In this document: piece by piece, positions 7,489-9,102 of the stretch
How positions within the stretch are numbered: position 1 is the first letter of the stretch
How the letters are laid out: each line of letters starts with the position of its first letter
Source: Opitutales bacterium
Lineage (GTDB): Bacteria; Verrucomicrobiota; Verrucomicrobiia; Opitutales; UBA2987
DNA length: 9,102 nt
Assembly (NCBI GenBank): GCA_021772555.1
Contig: JAJFLT010000369.1
Coordinates: forward strand, 1-9,102
Direction: 5' to 3'
The notes under the pieces: generated by a model
What the model saw: only the letters and a program-made list of their open reading frames with translations
Told to the model about the DNA's origin: nothing
The model's database searches: none
Made by a program: the position numbers and the translations under genes

Positions 7489-8735
7489 CCGCCCATCCTC
7501 CGAATAACTTCGCCCGGATCGATGTGGGCCGCTCTGCGGGCCGGAAGGAAACTGGCTAATAGGATTACGATAGACGCAATAAAACCCGCCCATAGGTAAT
7601 GGTAAAGCGACCATTTCACGACAAAGGAATCGGCCGAGAAGACCCCCCGAATGTGTATGGGCAAGCTGGAAACGCCATAAGTCAGGGCCAAAGCGAGAAT
7701 CCAACCCAGCAATATTCCGGCTATCAGGACAGCCATTCCTTGTTGCAGGAAAATGGAGATAATGTCCCCACGGGTATAGCCGATAGATCGCAAAATGGCA
7801 ATTTCACGCTGTCGCTCCATCACGATCATGGCCAGGGTGTTGAACATACCCAGGCCGGCGATGACAATTATCGAGGCCATCGTAAGACCCGATGAAAAGC
7901 GCAGGACGCGAAACACATCCAGCCAGGTCTTCTCCCGCTCCTGCCAGCTATCGACATTATGCTGAAGAGTTTCTTCCAGGTGGAGAGCCACTTGAGGGGC
8001 TTTGTCGGAATCGAAAAGCGCAACCTGCAAATAGCTGCTGCCAAAGGGTTTTTTGAATAATAAACGGGCTTCATCGAGGTGGATAAAAGTTCTCGTCAAA
8101 TCGTATTGACCGACGCCGGTCTCGAATATGCCGACCAGCCGGTAACGGCGCTTGGCCCCTAAATGCTCCATGAAAAGCGTATCGCCGATGTCTATTTGCA
8201 AGCGCCCGGCAAGGCGTGTGCCAATGAGTATTCCGCTCGGCTCTTCGCTATAGCGGGCCAGACTGCCGAAACGGATTTGCGATCCAAGGTCGGTTACCGA
8301 GAGATGATCGTTAAGCCGAATACCAAGGACCTCCGTTTTTAAACTCCGAAAACCACTGCTGACCGAAGCCCTCCCAGCCAACACCTCGGATACGCCGGAT
8401 ACGCTGGAAAATTTCTCCACGGATTCTTTTATGACCCCCGGATGACTGATACCCGGGATATAAGTGCGGCCCTCCTTCAGTGGAACCCGAAAACCTTCGG
8501 TCGAATCACCGGTATCCGCCATCAGGCTGGTAATTGGATTCTGAAATTTATCCTGCACGCGCAGCGCTCCGTTGGCGCCCAGGACGGTGCGGATAAAAAG
8601 ATCTTCAAACCCGTGGGTTTGAGCCTGGGTAACGATGAAAAATGCAACCCCGAAAACGATCCCCGCAAGGGTCATCAACATGGCCCTCCTTTTGGCTAGA
8701 AGGAAACGCAGAGCGATTTGAAAATTACGCTTCAT
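7485..8735 (-). CDS. FtsX/MacB-type ABC transporter permease
   Basis: A 416-aa membrane protein with the architecture of LolC/LolE/MacB permeases. One N-terminal helix (~18-36) is followed by a large periplasmic domain (~40-275), then three C-terminal helices (~281-303, 333-353, 379-397). The cytoplasmic coupling region ERQREIAILRSIGYTRGDI (307-325) and the C-terminal PARRAAHIDPGEVIR (398-412) are hallmarks of the family. Four TM helices per protomer imply a homodimer with the ATPase encoded at 6787-7488, as no second permease is seen. A membrane-fusion protein is encoded upstream, which makes a MacAB/DevBCA-like exporter more likely than LolCDE, which has no such partner. The start MKRNFQIALRFLL is typical, but no Shine-Dalgarno precedes it, and the repeat at 8754-8858 lies close upstream. 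The substrate is unknown. Confidence 0.93.
   Translation of the reverse strand: MKRNFQIALRFLLAKRRAMLMTLAGIVFGVAFFIVTQAQTHGFEDLFIRTVLGANGALRVQDKFQNPITSLMADTGDSTEGFRVPLKEGRTYIPGISHPGVIKESVEKFSSVSGVSEVLAGRASVSSGFRSLKTEVLGIRLNDHLSVTDLGSQIRFGSLARYSEEPSGILIGTRLAGRLQIDIGDTLFMEHLGAKRRYRLVGIFETGVGQYDLTRTFIHLDEARLLFKKPFGSSYLQVALFDSDKAPQVALHLEETLQHNVDSWQEREKTWLDVFRVLRFSSGLTMASIIVIAGLGMFNTLAMIVMERQREIAILRSIGYTRGDIISIFLQQGMAVLIAGILLGWILALALTYGVSSLPIHIRGVFSADSFVVKWSLYHYLWAGFIASIVILLASFLPARRAAHIDPGEVIRRMGG
7496..7501 (-). promoter_or_regulatory. Shine-Dalgarno (GGAGGA) that decides the ATPase start at 7488
   Basis: Minus-strand GGAGGA lies 7 nt before ATG at 7488, inside the last codons of the permease. 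Together with the ATGA overlap it fixes the start of the ATPase. Confidence 0.75.
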
Positions 8736-8753
8736 GTGCAGTAGAGAGGTGTC

Positions 8754-8858
8754 GGGTGTCAGGTTTCAGGTGGAGTGGGTTGTCCCCAGCACGCTTCCGG
8801 GGATGGATGCAGAATACAGATTTCATCAACTTTTCTCAAACCCTGAACACTGACACCT
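8754..8858. repeat. Imperfect inverted repeat in the gap upstream of the permease gene
   Basis: The arm GGGTGTCAGGTTTCAGGT (8754-8771) and the reverse complement of 8841-8858 agree at 15 of 18 positions. The spacer is about 70 nt and contains a smaller hairpin, TCCCC (8783-8787) with GGGGA (8799-8803). A direct near-repeat of GGTGTC also occurs just left of the first arm (8748-8753). The unit fills much of the 176-bp gap between the adaptor and permease genes. It resembles the short GTGTCAGG-type dispersed intergenic repeats seen in several environmental Gram-negatives. It may be a non-autonomous element, a transcript-processing hairpin or an mRNA-stability element. No flanking target duplication was recognised. 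Confidence 0.6.
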
Positions 8859-8911
8859 AAATCCCTAACTTTCATCAGTTGCTGCAATAAATTCAAAAAA
8901 GGCATGATGGA

Positions 8912-9102
8912 TCAATTTTCCACCGCCACCGGCATCGGTTTAACCTTTTCCCCTGCGCTCAAAATACTTTGCTCCTCCAGCACGACCCATTCCCCCGGCT
9001 TCAATCCCTCCAGTATTTCAGCCTTGTTGAGGCCGATAAAACCGGGCCGGACTTTTCTGATTTCCACTTGATTATCAGTAATCACATAGACCTTGTTTCC
9101 GA
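8912..9102 (-). CDS. Membrane-fusion protein (HlyD/MacA/RND-adaptor type), C-terminal end (5' truncated by window)
   Basis: Reading from the right edge on the minus strand, an open frame encodes about 63 residues ending at the TGA at 8912-8914. It runs GNKVYVITDNQVEIRKVRPG, then an EILEGLKPGEWVVLEEQ element and a closing SAGEKVKPMPVAVEN. The pattern of a beta-strand 'vyvi.dn.v..r.V..G', then 'eI..GLk.Ge.Vv', then 'l..Ge.V' is the membrane-proximal end of periplasmic adaptor subunits such as MacA, HlyD and RND adaptors. These bridge an inner-membrane transporter and an outer-membrane channel. The 176-bp gap to the permease gene holds an inverted repeat, but same-strand order adaptor-permease-ATPase suggests one exporter. 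Too little is present to choose between MacA-like and RND-adaptor subfamilies. Confidence 0.8.
   Translation of the reverse strand, partial: GNKVYVITDNQVEIRKVRPGFIGLNKAEILEGLKPGEWVVLEEQSILSAGEKVKPMPVAVEN

Noticed and set aside
7489..7704. An N-terminal extension of the ABC ATPase to an ATG at 7704
   Set aside because: The extra 72 residues overlap the permease coding region and do not look like the family. GGAGGA plus the ATGA overlap support the start at 7488.

Overview
This 9.1 kb window comes from a bacterium with an envelope-export machinery typical of Gram-negatives. It holds an RND/MMPL-type exporter, a membrane-fusion (adaptor) protein and an ABC/FtsX exporter. Base composition is mixed: about 35% G+C in lines inside the 6007-6768 gene against about 58% in lines of the neighbouring ABC ATPase gene. 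I cannot name the organism. The gene families and the short dispersed-type inverted repeat would suit an environmental Desulfobacterota-like or PVC-like lineage, but this is only an impression. There are no rRNA, tRNA, CRISPR or insertion-sequence features.

Layout. On the + strand, two genes read rightward as a likely operon. The first is the 3' end of an RND exporter fused to a cyclic-nucleotide-binding domain (3-1064). The second is a 500-aa Stf0-type sulfotransferase with two extra C-terminal modules, a beta-sandwich-like domain and a Trp/Tyr-rich domain (1103-2605). From the right edge, the - strand carries one leftward series: the C-terminus of a membrane-fusion protein (8912-9102), a 176-bp gap with an imperfect inverted repeat, an FtsX-type permease (7485-8735), its ATPase (6787-7488, ATGA overlap), an Stf0 sulfotransferase (6007-6768), a secreted 836-aa BNR/Asp-box double propeller (3444-5954), and a second, paralogous Stf0 sulfotransferase (2602-3396). 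The two operons converge, and their stop codons overlap within the tetranucleotide TTAG at 2602-2605.

How the genes may work together. All three sulfotransferases keep the PAPS-binding 5' loop (PRSG/QRxGTxLL), the Glu at position 35 equivalent to the proposed catalytic base of mycobacterial Stf0, and a 3'-phosphate motif. They are therefore predicted to sulfate a small glycan or glycolipid in the cytoplasm. Two export systems flank them (RND/MMPL and MFP-ABC-FtsX), and a secreted propeller with a putative carbohydrate-binding tail sits between the two paralogs. The arrangement recalls the mycobacterial sulfolipid logic (Stf0 plus MmpL8), but it is a different assembly. My best hypothesis is an undescribed locus for making, exporting and displaying or recognising a sulfated surface molecule. 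The gene families are well supported. The substrate and the functional link between the genes are inference.
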